Shown piece after piece: positions 50,534 through 58,208 of a DNA stretch of 64,000 bases (the stretch's first letter is position 1; each line of letters begins with the position of its first letter). The stretch spans positions 28,959 to 92,958 of IMG/VR virus record IMGVR_UViG_3300047372_000605. One strand, given 5' to 3'. The position numbers and the translations under genes were made by a program. This DNA is from a virus. Under the pieces are notes generated by a model. That model was not told where the DNA came from. It did no database searches and saw only the letters and a list, made by a program, of their open reading frames with translations.

Positions 50534-51651
50534 TTAGAATTTTATTAATATTAACCTTAATACCATCCATTTTATTTAGCCAGTTTACAGTAACTACTAA
50601 TACTGAATCTTGGGATAAAGAAAAAAAAGAATGGAAACCATTTGAAGATTTTGATGTAAAGTTTAAGAAAGCAATTAAATTTGCTACTTTTTATGGAGCA
50701 TTCAATGGTAATAATAGTATTGCAGATGTAGACAGATATTCAATCAGTACAGGTCAATTAATAACAAATACAGAAAAAACCCCATTTGATTATTCATTAG
50801 TATTAGGAGTAAGAAAAATAGCTAGATTTGGATATGAAAATAGGCAAGCTGTATTTTATAATGGTGAAGAACATTCATATGCAGATGCAGCTACAATAGG
50901 TAAAGTATCTGGATTTGAATTTTTATTTGAAGCTGATTATAAAAGAAGATTTGGTAATACATTTTTAGACCAACAACACTTTTTAAGATACGTAGCTGAT
51001 CATTGGATAGTAAAAATAGAATACATGCAGCAAGGTTTTGCTGATATAAAATATTTTGAAGCATCTCAAAGGTATAGACAAAAAGTAGGTAAGAAATTTT
51101 CATGGAATATAGGTATAGTTCAAAGAATATCTGAACCTTATGGCTACAATCCACTAGAAGAATTCATATTACCAAATGGAAGTTTACATTACACTTCACT
51201 AGCATTACAAGAAGGATACAATATAGATTTTTTACCTAGTGGTGAAATAAATTACTTAAACCCAGAAGGAGAAGTAGTAGCTGATAATAGTATAATTTGG
51301 GAAGAAGTAGTAATACCTCAAGTATTATCTGATTATGTTAAAAGAAAAAAAGAAGAAATACCACAACAATGGAATCATTCTCTTGTATTAGGGTATGATT
51401 TTTATCATTATACTAAAACATTTTGGGTACACTCTTGGGCAAGCATTATGCCATTTCACTTAGAAAGTGGTGAATATGCTTATCATAAATTCATAGCACC
51501 TAAACAAACATGGGTCGATTTTGGAGCAGGCTTTATTTTAGGACATAAATTTAACAAACATCTTGGTGTATTTATAGAAGGTAAATATAATAAGTATTGG
51601 AATAGACAATGGCACGATTTTAGTGTTGGATTAAACTACGTAATTTTCTAA
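50530..51651 (+). CDS. Outer-membrane beta-barrel-like protein paired with the T9SS substrate
   Basis: A 373-aa protein. A signal peptide is clear (IRILLILTLIPSILFSQ). The rest is rich in alternating aromatic strands and ends in FSVGLNYVIF, with the C-terminal Phe typical of outer-membrane barrels. It overlaps the T9SS gene by 4 nt (ATGA), so the two are made together. In Bacteroidota, PorP/SprF barrels pair with surface adhesins sent out by T9SS. This pair is similar in layout, though I cannot show it is homologous. Confidence 0.62.
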   Translation: MIRILLILTLIPSILFSQFTVTTNTESWDKEKKEWKPFEDFDVKFKKAIKFATFYGAFNGNNSIADVDRYSISTGQLITNTEKTPFDYSLVLGVRKIARFGYENRQAVFYNGEEHSYADAATIGKVSGFEFLFEADYKRRFGNTFLDQQHFLRYVADHWIVKIEYMQQGFADIKYFEASQRYRQKVGKKFSWNIGIVQRISEPYGYNPLEEFILPNGSLHYTSLALQEGYNIDFLPSGEINYLNPEGEVVADNSIIWEEVVIPQVLSDYVKRKKEEIPQQWNHSLVLGYDFYHYTKTFWVHSWASIMPFHLESGEYAYHKFIAPKQTWVDFGAGFILGHKFNKHLGVFIEGKYNKYWNRQWHDFSVGLNYVIF

Positions 51652-51661
51652 AAAAATAGTA

Positions 51662-51955
51662 ATGGCAAAAGAGTTAAGTGAAGAATCAGGTTTTAATGTA
51701 AGTATCAAAAGCTTAGCAGGTATAGGTTTTGTGATGGCTACAATCATCGGAATGTGGTTTACATTACAAGCCGATATTGCTGAAGCAAAAGAATTACCTA
51801 CACCCCCACCTTCAGAAGTAACAAGAATGGAATTTGACATGAAAGATCAATTAATACGTCAAACCATTATGACAACACAAAAAGATGTTGAGGAATTAAA
51901 AGAAGATATGGGGCGTATTGAAGAAAAATTAGATAGGTTAATTGAAAAAAGATGA
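51662..51955 (+). CDS. Membrane-anchored coiled-coil protein
   Basis: A 97-aa protein with one membrane segment (about residues 16-36: SLAGIGFVMATIIGMWFTLQ), a Pro-rich hinge (LPTPPPSEVT) and a C-terminal coiled coil (VEELKEDMGRIEEKLDRLIE). It overlaps the thioredoxin-like gene by 4 nt. It may be a membrane scaffold or spanin-like protein. Confidence 0.62.
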   Translation: MAKELSEESGFNVSIKSLAGIGFVMATIIGMWFTLQADIAEAKELPTPPPSEVTRMEFDMKDQLIRQTIMTTQKDVEELKEDMGRIEEKLDRLIEKR

Positions 51956-52278
51956 AAAAGTTTTTAACATTAGTTGCTTTATTTATAACACTTAGTGTTA
52001 CATCACAAATACAAGTAGTACAATTTAATGCTAACTGGAATGCTGCAAATGGGGTTAATTGGTTAAGCAAATTAACTGATTGTAAAACTAATCAAGTAGA
52101 TATTGCTGTGGATAAAGCAGCACAAGCAAAATATAAAATAATAGTAGTGCCAACTATTGTTATTTTTAATCATGGAGAAGAAGTAAAGCGTTTTCAAGCA
52201 AATATTATGATGCAAATAGAGGCTAAATTAGAAGACATACAAAACGTAGTAGATGAAACCGTAATGGAATCATTTTAA
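51952..52278 (+). CDS. Exported thioredoxin-like protein without the CxxC site
   Basis: A 108-aa protein. A signal peptide (KKFLTLVALFITLSVTS) is followed by a thioredoxin fold: VVQFNANW, VDKAAQAKYKIIVVPTIVIF with the cis-Pro loop, and HGEEVKRFQ. The active site WCGPC is replaced by WNAAN (residues 29-33), so redox catalysis is excluded. It may instead act as a binding or chaperone domain in the periplasm. Confidence 0.68.
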   Translation: MKKFLTLVALFITLSVTSQIQVVQFNANWNAANGVNWLSKLTDCKTNQVDIAVDKAAQAKYKIIVVPTIVIFNHGEEVKRFQANIMMQIEAKLEDIQNVVDETVMESF

Positions 52279-52283
52279 AATTC

Positions 52284-52316
52284 TTTTGGATCCTAAATAT
52301 AGGATTCTTATATTAC
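52284..52316 (+). promoter_or_regulatory. Bacteroidota-type promoter, TTTTGG-N19-TATATTAC
   Basis: TTTTGG ends at 52289 and TATATTAC begins at 52309. The spacer ATCCTAAATATAGGATTCT has a perfect 5-bp ATCCT/AGGAT dyad, different in sequence from the other spacers but in the same place. Confidence 0.72.
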
Positions 52317-52332
52317 CCTAAATTTATAAGTT

Positions 52333-52572
52333 ATGTTTACAGATAATGAAATGAAACTTAGTTTAAAACAAGAGAAATATCTTTGTATGTTAAATCGCTT
52401 AGATGCATTTAAGTTAATCAAACTTGAGCAACAAAAACAAGTTCAAAAAGGATTAATTACATATAAATCTGATTTCAACCCACAAAACTTTGATTTTCTT
52501 AAAGCAATAGAATGCGAAAATCAGCTAGAAATGATTGATGCAGTCCTTCGTGTAAGAGCTGTAAGTAATTAA
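52333..52572 (+). CDS. Small hypothetical protein
   Basis: A 79-aa helical protein (NEMKLSLKQEKYLCMLNRLD, FLKAIECENQLEMIDAVLRV) with its own promoter and start cassette. No family is recognised. Confidence 0.6.
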   Translation: MFTDNEMKLSLKQEKYLCMLNRLDAFKLIKLEQQKQVQKGLITYKSDFNPQNFDFLKAIECENQLEMIDAVLRVRAVSN

Positions 52573-52578
52573 AAAATA

Positions 52579-52613
52579 ACGTGCTATATGCACTTATTTT
52601 TCGTATATTCATG
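52579..52613 (+). promoter_or_regulatory. Variant promoter, ACGTG-N20-TATATTCATG
   Basis: Here the -33 box reads TAACGTG (ACGTG at 52579-52583) and TATATT starts at 52604. The same arrangement, box and spacing occur at 61915. It has the usual TTCG just before TATATT. Confidence 0.55.
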
Positions 52614-52628
52614 CCATAAAATTAAGGT

Positions 52629-52796
52629 ATGAATAGATATAAAATTTCAATTACAAATTATAATAAACTAGGATACCCAGTTAGTGGTGTATCCAGAGTT
52701 ATTTCTAGTTTAACATTCAGTAAAATTAGAAAATTCCAAAATGCTTATCCAGGTAGGGAAGATTTACATAGAAAATTAGATATTAAAGAAATATAG
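52629..52796 (+). CDS. Small basic hypothetical protein
   Basis: A 55-aa ORF (NRYKISITNYNKLGYPVSGV, TFSKIRKFQNAYPGREDLHR) behind the variant promoter. It is basic and may bind nucleic acid. No family is recognised. Confidence 0.58.
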   Translation: MNRYKISITNYNKLGYPVSGVSRVISSLTFSKIRKFQNAYPGREDLHRKLDIKEI

Positions 52797-52798
52797 TC

Positions 52799-53380
52799 AT
52801 GGCAAATAATTTAACAAGTTGGATTACAGTTAGGGCTAATGATGATACATTAAAATATGTTGACTCTTTAGTTACTAAAGCTGAGGAAAGAAATGAAAAT
52901 GATAGTTACGGTATAACATCATTTGCAAAAGCATTTTATAAAGATGTTGATTGTGGAGATGGTGGAGGTGTGATGTATGATTGGGCACTTGATAATATAG
53001 GTGCTAAATGGACTTACTTAGAAGAGGTTCAAGATGAAGGAGAATTTTCCACTACATCAGCTTGGTATCCTCCAAAAGAGTTTTATATTCACTTATATAA
53101 ACTATGTGCTGAATTAGATGAAAATGTAGAAATTGAAGTACAATATGAAGATGAATCATATGATCCAATAGGTGCTTTTGTTATTAAAAAAGATAAAGAT
53201 GGAACTCCTTGTATATGGGGAGAAGAAGATACTATAGAAAATCCAACTGATGATATGGATTGGGAGGATGAAGATTATGATGAAACACAACAAGAGTTTT
53301 ATGATGAACTTTATGAAACTAAACAAGAACTTTTAAAAGAATGTCACTCATTAGTGCTTACTGATGGTGAACCTATTTAA
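52799..53380 (+). CDS. Acidic hypothetical protein
   Basis: A 193-aa, strongly acidic protein. The first half is alpha/beta (LTSWITVRANDDTLKYVDSL, FAKAFYKDVD), the second half very acidic (DDMDWEDEDYDETQQEFYDE). The charge suggests DNA mimicry or chaperone-like binding, but no family is recognised. It starts 2 nt after the previous gene. Confidence 0.62.
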   Translation: MANNLTSWITVRANDDTLKYVDSLVTKAEERNENDSYGITSFAKAFYKDVDCGDGGGVMYDWALDNIGAKWTYLEEVQDEGEFSTTSAWYPPKEFYIHLYKLCAELDENVEIEVQYEDESYDPIGAFVIKKDKDGTPCIWGEEDTIENPTDDMDWEDEDYDETQQEFYDELYETKQELLKECHSLVLTDGEPI

Positions 53381-53400
53381 TAATAAATAAAAATAAAGTT

Positions 53401-53595
53401 ATGGCAAAATTAACAAGAAATGTAAATTACTGTAATTACAGATGGGAAGAATATGTGTTAACAGAAGAAGAATTAGCAAAGTGGAAAACGGGTGATGAAG
53501 ATCTCCAACAAGAAATCATAGATGATGCAGATTGGGACCTAGTAAGAGATAAACCAATTGATGATTACGGAGACGTAGAATTTGTAGAAGATTAA
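53401..53595 (+). CDS. Small acidic hypothetical protein
   Basis: A 64-aa acidic protein (NYCNYRWEEYVLTEEELAKW, DDADWDLVRDKPIDDYGDVE). The start has AATAAAGTTATG. Its end overlaps the next gene by 1 nt. It is similar in style to the acidic protein before it. Confidence 0.6.
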   Translation: MAKLTRNVNYCNYRWEEYVLTEEELAKWKTGDEDLQQEIIDDADWDLVRDKPIDDYGDVEFVED

Positions 53596-53780
53596 TGAAG
53601 TTTTTAAAATTTTTATTAGTATGGATCAGTCAAAATTTAGCTATACCATTTTGGATAGTAGGACATATTCATTTATCAATACATAATTTTCATGATATGG
53701 TAGAAATAGTATCATCAATAGGAATGAATGTATTAGTAGCAATAGGGTTTTGTATAGATTATTATGAAAACGGAAGATAA
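53595..53780 (+). CDS. Small membrane protein
   Basis: A 61-aa protein with two hydrophobic segments (LKFLLVWISQNLAIPFWIVG; VSSIGMNVLVAIGFCIDYY). It is the first of a run of five small membrane proteins. Confidence 0.58.
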   Translation: MKFLKFLLVWISQNLAIPFWIVGHIHLSIHNFHDMVEIVSSIGMNVLVAIGFCIDYYENGR

Positions 53781-53783
53781 GAA

Positions 53784-54041
53784 ATGGTAGTATCTTTAGC
53801 TTATGGGTTAGCAGGGTCAATGTTTTTGGTTGTGTTAACAAATTTATTAATTAAATTATTTAAAAAGTTTAACAATATAGGTTATTCAATAATATATGCT
53901 AGTTTATTCCTTAAATTAATATTTTTAAGTGGGTTTGTATTAGTAACTAAAAATGAAATACCTAATCAAATAATATTTGCAGTTGTAATACTTGGAGGTA
54001 TAATGTATTCAACAGTAAACGTAATATTAAAAGTAAAATGA
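53784..54041 (+). CDS. Small membrane protein, three predicted spans
   Basis: An 85-aa hydrophobic protein (VVSLAYGLAGSMFLVVLTNL; IIYASLFLKLIFLSGFVLV; IFAVVILGGIMYSTVNVIL). It overlaps the next gene by 4 nt. No family is recognised. Confidence 0.58.
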   Translation: MVVSLAYGLAGSMFLVVLTNLLIKLFKKFNNIGYSIIYASLFLKLIFLSGFVLVTKNEIPNQIIFAVVILGGIMYSTVNVILKVK

Positions 54042-54319
54042 TAAAAAAAGAATGGTTTTGGATGTCAAAACAAAATGAAGATCATTGTCATTATTCAGGA
54101 TTACCATCCCCAATGGCATATGAAAATAAAAAAAATAAAATAACAGTTATGAAAGAATCAATTTTAAAATGGTACCCAATTATAATAGCATTTATTTGCC
54201 TATTATATTCAGTTGGATTAGGTTTATATGGCAATACAACTGAAGCAATGTATTCAGCACATTGGCCAGGAACAATATTATTATTTAGTATAGCAATCAA
54301 TCAAATTAAAAGACAATGA
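54038..54319 (+). CDS. Small membrane protein, two predicted spans
   Basis: A 93-aa protein with a polar N terminus (NEDHCHYSGLPSPMAYEN) and two spans (about 42-62 and 70-88). An internal ATG at 54149 could be the start of a shorter form. ATGA overlaps on both sides. Confidence 0.55.
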   Translation: MIKKEWFWMSKQNEDHCHYSGLPSPMAYENKKNKITVMKESILKWYPIIIAFICLLYSVGLGLYGNTTEAMYSAHWPGTILLFSIAINQIKRQ

Positions 54320-54522
54320 GTATAGTATTTTTCGGAGTTGGGTTTATATTATTTTCAATTTATTTAGTATTTCTTATTTGGAATATTATTTACAATGGAA
54401 ATAAACAACAAGAAGAAAATTACCCAACGTTACAAGATAATGTAATTGATATGGATGGAATTGGTAATCAAGGTAGATTTCCAGCCGAAATTAGTAAACG
54501 TAAAAAAGTCAAAAAGAAATGA
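54316..54522 (+). CDS. Small single-span membrane protein
   Basis: A 68-aa protein with one N-terminal span (SIVFFGVGFILFSIYLVFLI) and a basic cytoplasmic tail (SKRKKVKKK). ATGA overlaps on both sides. Confidence 0.58.
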   Translation: MSIVFFGVGFILFSIYLVFLIWNIIYNGNKQQEENYPTLQDNVIDMDGIGNQGRFPAEISKRKKVKKK

Positions 54523-54884
54523 AAAATTTTGATTATGAATATTTTTTAATAACGGGTTTACTATTAACCTGGTTATTTATAGTTGTTTTTTATGCCTATG
54601 GGATGGCAGAAAGACAATTTAAAAGTCGAGGTAAAAAAATAAAAAAAGGTTGGTTACAACATTTAGTTAGAAATAGAAGACTAACACCTTTAGAAAGATT
54701 AGGTTCAAGGATAGGTTATTTAGGTGCTGGATTATTAATAGCAGCTCAATGGACAGTAGCTCCACCTTTATATATAGGTGGATTTATTTGTGTATTAGTT
54801 CAAACAACAATTCGTAAACAATGGAATTTAGTATTACTTCAGATTAACGGATTAATAGCTTGGATAATACATTTATTATTTTAG
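54519..54884 (+). CDS. Membrane protein, three or four predicted spans
   Basis: A 121-aa protein with an N-terminal span (LITGLLLTWLFIVVFYAYGM), a basic loop (FKSRGKKIKKGWLQHLVRNR) and two or three C-terminal spans. It is the largest member of the membrane-protein run. No family is recognised. Confidence 0.6.
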   Translation: MKNFDYEYFLITGLLLTWLFIVVFYAYGMAERQFKSRGKKIKKGWLQHLVRNRRLTPLERLGSRIGYLGAGLLIAAQWTVAPPLYIGGFICVLVQTTIRKQWNLVLLQINGLIAWIIHLLF

Positions 54885-54900
54885 CATACGTATATAGAAA

Positions 54901-55023
54901 ATGCAAGAAAGAATTGGTCTGATTCTAATAGCTGGTGTGTTATTAGGAACAATGTTTATAGTAGATTATATTAAAGAAACTATAAAGAAAAATAAAAATA
55001 AGAAACGAAAAAGTTATACATGA
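54901..55023 (+). CDS. Tiny single-span membrane protein
   Basis: A 40-aa ORF (RIGLILIAGVLLGTMFIVDY then Lys-rich KKNKNKKRKSYT). It overlaps the next ATG by 4 nt. The span with a basic tail is typical of small membrane anchors. Confidence 0.5.
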   Translation: MQERIGLILIAGVLLGTMFIVDYIKETIKKNKNKKRKSYT

Positions 55024-55370
55024 AATTAAAATTAATAGTTATATTCTTAATAAGTTTTGTTACAATTAGTAGCCAAAAACAATTAAGTCATGAAATAGCT
55101 CTGGAAGAATTAATAAAAGTATTCCCAGAAGTAGAATTAAATTTAACTAAACCACAAAATAAATTTGTAGCAAGAAAGCAAGCTAACAATAAAGCTTTGG
55201 TATTTATAGCAGGCGCAACTTTTACCACAATAGGTACAACACAATTATTACGCGCTAGAAATAGTAGTTTTAGGTTTGATAGACCTAAAAATACCATTCC
55301 AATTAACCCTCACAATATGCTCATAGGGTTAGGTTTGTTAACAATAAGCTTTAGCTTTGTTATATCTTAG
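55020..55370 (+). CDS. Exported or membrane hypothetical protein
   Basis: A 116-aa protein with a signal-like start (KLKLIVIFLISFVTISSQ), a polar middle and two later hydrophobic stretches (ALVFIAGATFTTIGTTQLL; MLIGLGLLTISFSFVIS). It lies just before the GH73 gene. Confidence 0.58.
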   Translation: MKLKLIVIFLISFVTISSQKQLSHEIALEELIKVFPEVELNLTKPQNKFVARKQANNKALVFIAGATFTTIGTTQLLRARNSSFRFDRPKNTIPINPHNMLIGLGLLTISFSFVIS

Positions 55371-55389
55371 TATTAACCAAAACCAATAT

Positions 55390-55959
55390 ATGAAATTATA
55401 CACTTTTGACTCAAAAACACTAAAATATAAAAGTTTTAATGTGAGAGGAGGATTAGTGAGGATTGTATCTCTATTATTTATAATATTTTTAGTATTAGGT
55501 GTTTCACCTGCTCCAATAAGAACAGAGTATATTACTGCTGAAAAATTATTATTGATAGAAATAGAGGAAGAAAATAAATTTAGTGAAGAAAATTTAATTA
55601 AAGAAATTAGTAAATTAAATTTCAAATACCCTTATATTGTATTAGCTCAAGCTATTTTAGAAACAGGTACATATGAATCTAAAATATTCAGGGAGAATAA
55701 TAATTTATTTGGTATGAAAGAAGCTAGAGTTAGACTTAACTTAGCTAAAGGTACTCAATATGGACATGCTTATTATGATAATTGGAAAGAATCATTATCA
55801 GATTATGCTTTATGGTATTCAACGTTTGCATATAAATGCAAAACTGAGAATCAATTATATACATTGCTAAATAAGCAATATGCTGAGGCAAATCATTATC
55901 CTCAGGCATTAAAAAGAATAATCAAAAAACAACAATTAAAACAAAAATTTAATAAATGA
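55390..55959 (+). CDS. Membrane-anchored glucosaminidase-like protein (GH73)
   Basis: A 189-aa protein from ATG 55390; an upstream in-frame ATG at 55357 lies within the previous gene. A hydrophobic anchor (VRIVSLLFIIFLVLGVSPAP) is followed by a GH73-type domain: PYIVLAQAILETGTYESKIF with the catalytic Glu, ENNNLFGMK, and AYYDNWKESLSDYALWY. The family cuts peptidoglycan glycan strands. It is a second cell-wall enzyme beside the amidase, and an entry or superinfection role is possible. Confidence 0.8.
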   Translation: MKLYTFDSKTLKYKSFNVRGGLVRIVSLLFIIFLVLGVSPAPIRTEYITAEKLLLIEIEEENKFSEENLIKEISKLNFKYPYIVLAQAILETGTYESKIFRENNNLFGMKEARVRLNLAKGTQYGHAYYDNWKESLSDYALWYSTFAYKCKTENQLYTLLNKQYAEANHYPQALKRIIKKQQLKQKFNK

Positions 55960-56171
55960 AACGAATAATTTGGATTATGTTAATCCTTTCATTATATTCG
56001 TGTGCATCTATTAAAAAAGCAAAGATGAATAGGATAGTTAAAAAGTTTAACTATACCCAACCTCATCAGAGTTATAGTGATAAATCAACAAGAAGGAGAG
56101 TATTAAAAGTAGTAGGACATGCTCACCATTTTAGTTATAAAATAAAAAGATCAGAAAGTTATGGCAAGTAA
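55956..56171 (+). CDS. Small lipoprotein
   Basis: A 71-aa protein with a lipobox (RIIWIMLILSLYSC, lipidated Cys at residue 16) and a short basic mature part (KKAKMNRIVKKFN). It overlaps the GH73 gene by 4 nt. A role as an envelope or exclusion factor is possible. Confidence 0.62.
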   Translation: MKRIIWIMLILSLYSCASIKKAKMNRIVKKFNYTQPHQSYSDKSTRRRVLKVVGHAHHFSYKIKRSESYGK

Positions 56172-56460
56172 AGGAAGACCAACAGGCAGTACAAGTAGAT
56201 ACTGTTTAATTAAAGATGAAGCATTATTACCTTATGAAATCCACGTAGATGAATCAACACATACTTATTTAAAAGTAGTAGCTGAAACACAATCTACAGC
56301 TGGATATTATGCTTCATTACCTCATTTAATAAGAAGTATAGCTAGAGAAAGAAATGTACCTCAAGGTGATAATGGTAAAACATACACTTTAAAAGAATAT
56401 TTAGGTGCAATGGAAAAAATGACAGAAGAAATGAATTCTCTTCTCTTTCCTGCGCAGTAA
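56161..56460 (+). CDS. Hypothetical protein with SKGRPTGS start
   Basis: A 99-aa protein that starts MASKGRPTGSTSRY, an AT-hook-like GRP, followed by a helical domain (LPHLIRSIARERNV; LKEYLGAMEKMTEEMNSLLF). It might be a small DNA-binding protein. It overlaps the lipoprotein gene by 11 nt. No family is recognised. Confidence 0.58.
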   Translation: MASKGRPTGSTSRYCLIKDEALLPYEIHVDESTHTYLKVVAETQSTAGYYASLPHLIRSIARERNVPQGDNGKTYTLKEYLGAMEKMTEEMNSLLFPAQ

Positions 56461-56461
56461 A

Positions 56462-56494
56462 TTTGGCTACCTGAAATATTGTTCGTATATTCAC
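56462..56494 (+). promoter_or_regulatory. Bacteroidota-type promoter, TTTGG-N19-TATATTCAC
   Basis: TTTGG at 56462-56466 and TATATTCAC at 56486-56494. The spacer is CTACCTGAAATATTGTTCG, where the GGG half of the common dyad is missing. Confidence 0.74.
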
Positions 56495-56500
56495 CGGGAA

Positions 56501-56517
56501 GTTAAGAGGTACTTAAC
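56501..56517 (+). promoter_or_regulatory. Leader hairpin GTTAAG-N5-CTTAAC
   Basis: A 6-bp perfect stem with loop AGGTA, between promoter and start codon. The stem is the same as that at 43751, with a different loop. Confidence 0.45.
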
Positions 56518-56540
56518 ATCATAAATAAAAAATAAAAGTT

Positions 56541-57347
56541 ATGTTAAATTTAGAAAAAAGTGAATTCTTAAGTAAAGAACAATTAAAAGAAGTATGTCCA
56601 GTTATTTTTGCTGATAAAGCTTCAAAAGAAGTATCAAAACATTATACACACATCCCAACATCTAAAGTAATAGATGATATGGCTACATTAGGTTGGAATG
56701 TAGTAGATGCTAAAGCTGTTAAAGCTAGGAAAGAATCAACTCAAGGTTATCAAAAACATTTAGTAGTATTCAGAAATGATGATGTTGTTATTGATGGTAA
56801 AGGTGGTGACACAGTTTTTCCACAAGTATTACTTACAAATAGCCATGATGGTAAAAATGCATTTACATTTACCGCTGGGTTATTTAGAATGGTTTGCGAA
56901 AACGGTTTAGTTATTTCAACTACGCAATTCGAAGATGTCAAAATGAGACATATGGGTTATTCATTTGAGGAATTACAGGTTAAAATTAAAGAAATGGTTG
57001 AAAAATTACCTTTAACTGTTGAATCAATGAATAAAATGCAAGCAACTGAGCTTGCTCAAAATGAAATGGTTAAATTTGCTAAAAAAGCAATTACAACTAG
57101 ATTTAATGATGATGAGTTAAAAAGAATCAAAATTAATTTTAAAGATTTACTTAATCCTACTAGAGATGAGGATAAAGGTAATGACTTATGGTCAGTATTT
57201 AATGTAGTTCAAGAAAAAATCATTGATGGTGATTTTGAATACAAAGTTGCTGGTAAATTAAGAAAAGCTAGACAAATCAAAAACTTCAAACAAGATCAAA
57301 AGATCAATAAAGAGTTATTTGATGTTGCATTAGAATTTGCAAAGTAA
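56541..57347 (+). CDS. DUF932-family protein
   Basis: A 268-aa protein with the DUF932 outline: YTHIPTSKVIDDMATLGWNV, KHLVVFRN, FPQVLLTNSHDGKNAFTFTA, in pieces, FRMVCENGLVIS, and the helical C-terminal half. DUF932 proteins are common on phages and plasmids; their molecular role is unknown. It has its own promoter. Confidence 0.82.
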   Translation: MLNLEKSEFLSKEQLKEVCPVIFADKASKEVSKHYTHIPTSKVIDDMATLGWNVVDAKAVKARKESTQGYQKHLVVFRNDDVVIDGKGGDTVFPQVLLTNSHDGKNAFTFTAGLFRMVCENGLVISTTQFEDVKMRHMGYSFEELQVKIKEMVEKLPLTVESMNKMQATELAQNEMVKFAKKAITTRFNDDELKRIKINFKDLLNPTRDEDKGNDLWSVFNVVQEKIIDGDFEYKVAGKLRKARQIKNFKQDQKINKELFDVALEFAK

Positions 57348-57369
57348 TTTAAAGATAATTGCGTAAATA

Positions 57370-57403
57370 TTTGGAGGAGCGAGAGCTCCTTCGTATATTT
57401 ATG
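57370..57403 (+). promoter_or_regulatory. Bacteroidota-type promoter with a perfect 6-bp spacer dyad
   Basis: TTTGG at 57370-57374 and TATATTTA at 57394-57401. The spacer AGGAGCGAGAGCTCCTTCG contains AGGAGC-GAGA-GCTCCT, a perfect hairpin with a GNRA-type loop, located exactly where the weaker dyads of other copies lie. The TTGCGTAAATA block precedes it. Confidence 0.74.
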
Positions 57404-57422
57404 TCATAAATAAATAAAGGTT

Positions 57423-57554
57423 ATGAAAAAAGTATTAAATTATATCAACAACAACTTAGTAGAGCTTATTGCAGTTAGAGATACTATCTTATTAGCAGGA
57501 ATGATTTATCTTGCAGCACAAGCTTGTAAATTTGTATTATTATATTTCGCATAA
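57423..57554 (+). CDS. Tiny single-span membrane protein
   Basis: A 43-aa ORF (KKVLNYINNNLVELIAVRDT then LLAGMIYLAAQACKFVLLYF). It has its own promoter and its stop overlaps the next ATG by 1 nt. Confidence 0.58.
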   Translation: MKKVLNYINNNLVELIAVRDTILLAGMIYLAAQACKFVLLYFA

Positions 57555-57940
57555 TGTATAAGAAAGAAGTTAAAAATATCGTAGAAGAGGTTTATCCATT
57601 AATACAACAGTATTATGGTAAATCCAAGTTTAATGGTAAAGCACCTAAGGTAGATTACCATCACAACATATATGCTAGAATTACTGGTGTAGCTGAAGCA
57701 GAAGGTGAATGTTCACCATCAGCTGAATTTGAAAGAGAAACAAACACAATTTGGATCTACTATCCAGAAATGAAGAGTGAAAAAGATATTATCCAAACAC
57801 TAATTCATGAATATATTCATTACCTTCAAGATGGAGATGAAATGAAGAGATTATATGATGAAGAAGGATATGAATATGACAATCATCCATTTGAACTAGA
57901 AGCAATAGAAGGTGAAAGTGATTGGCATCTCTTTGCGTAA
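57554..57940 (+). CDS. Putative zinc metallopeptidase (HExxH)
   Basis: A 128-aa protein. LIHEYIHYLQDGD holds the HExxH zinc site (about residues 85-89), and FELEAIEGE downstream could supply the third ligand Glu, as in gluzincin-type minimal proteases. NTIWIYYPEMKSEKDIIQTL precedes it. A small protease acting on a host or virion protein is likely. Substrate unknown. Confidence 0.68.
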   Translation: MYKKEVKNIVEEVYPLIQQYYGKSKFNGKAPKVDYHHNIYARITGVAEAEGECSPSAEFERETNTIWIYYPEMKSEKDIIQTLIHEYIHYLQDGDEMKRLYDEEGYEYDNHPFELEAIEGESDWHLFA

Positions 57941-57943
57941 ATA

Positions 57944-57976
57944 TTTGGCTACCTGAAATACTGTTCGTATATTCAC
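57944..57976 (+). promoter_or_regulatory. Bacteroidota-type promoter, TTTGG-N19-TATATTCAC
   Basis: TTTGG at 57944-57948 and TATATTCAC at 57968-57976, preceded by TTGCGTAAATA. The spacer is CTACCTGAAATACTGTTCG. Confidence 0.75.
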
Positions 57977-58012
57977 CGGGAAGTTAAGGTTATAAATAAA
58001 TAAATAAAGGTT

Positions 58013-58201
58013 ATGTTAAGTAAAGAAAATATAGAAAAGTTAGTTTTAAGTTGGAATAGTAAATCTGAACACGATTGGGAATTATGTTGTGCTATAAATT
58101 CAGAAAACCCAGTTATTACTTGGGATGAATATTTTGAAATAAATAGAAGATATGCTGCATTTGAGATTGCATTTGAAAAATTAGGAGTTAAATTTATATA
58201 A
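58013..58201 (+). CDS. Small hypothetical protein
   Basis: A 62-aa protein (LSKENIEKLVLSWNSKSEHD, EINRRYAAFEIAFEKLGVKF). It has its own promoter and is followed by a terminator-like hairpin. No family is recognised. Confidence 0.6.
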   Translation: MLSKENIEKLVLSWNSKSEHDWELCCAINSENPVITWDEYFEINRRYAAFEIAFEKLGVKFI

Positions 58202-58208
58202 AATAATA

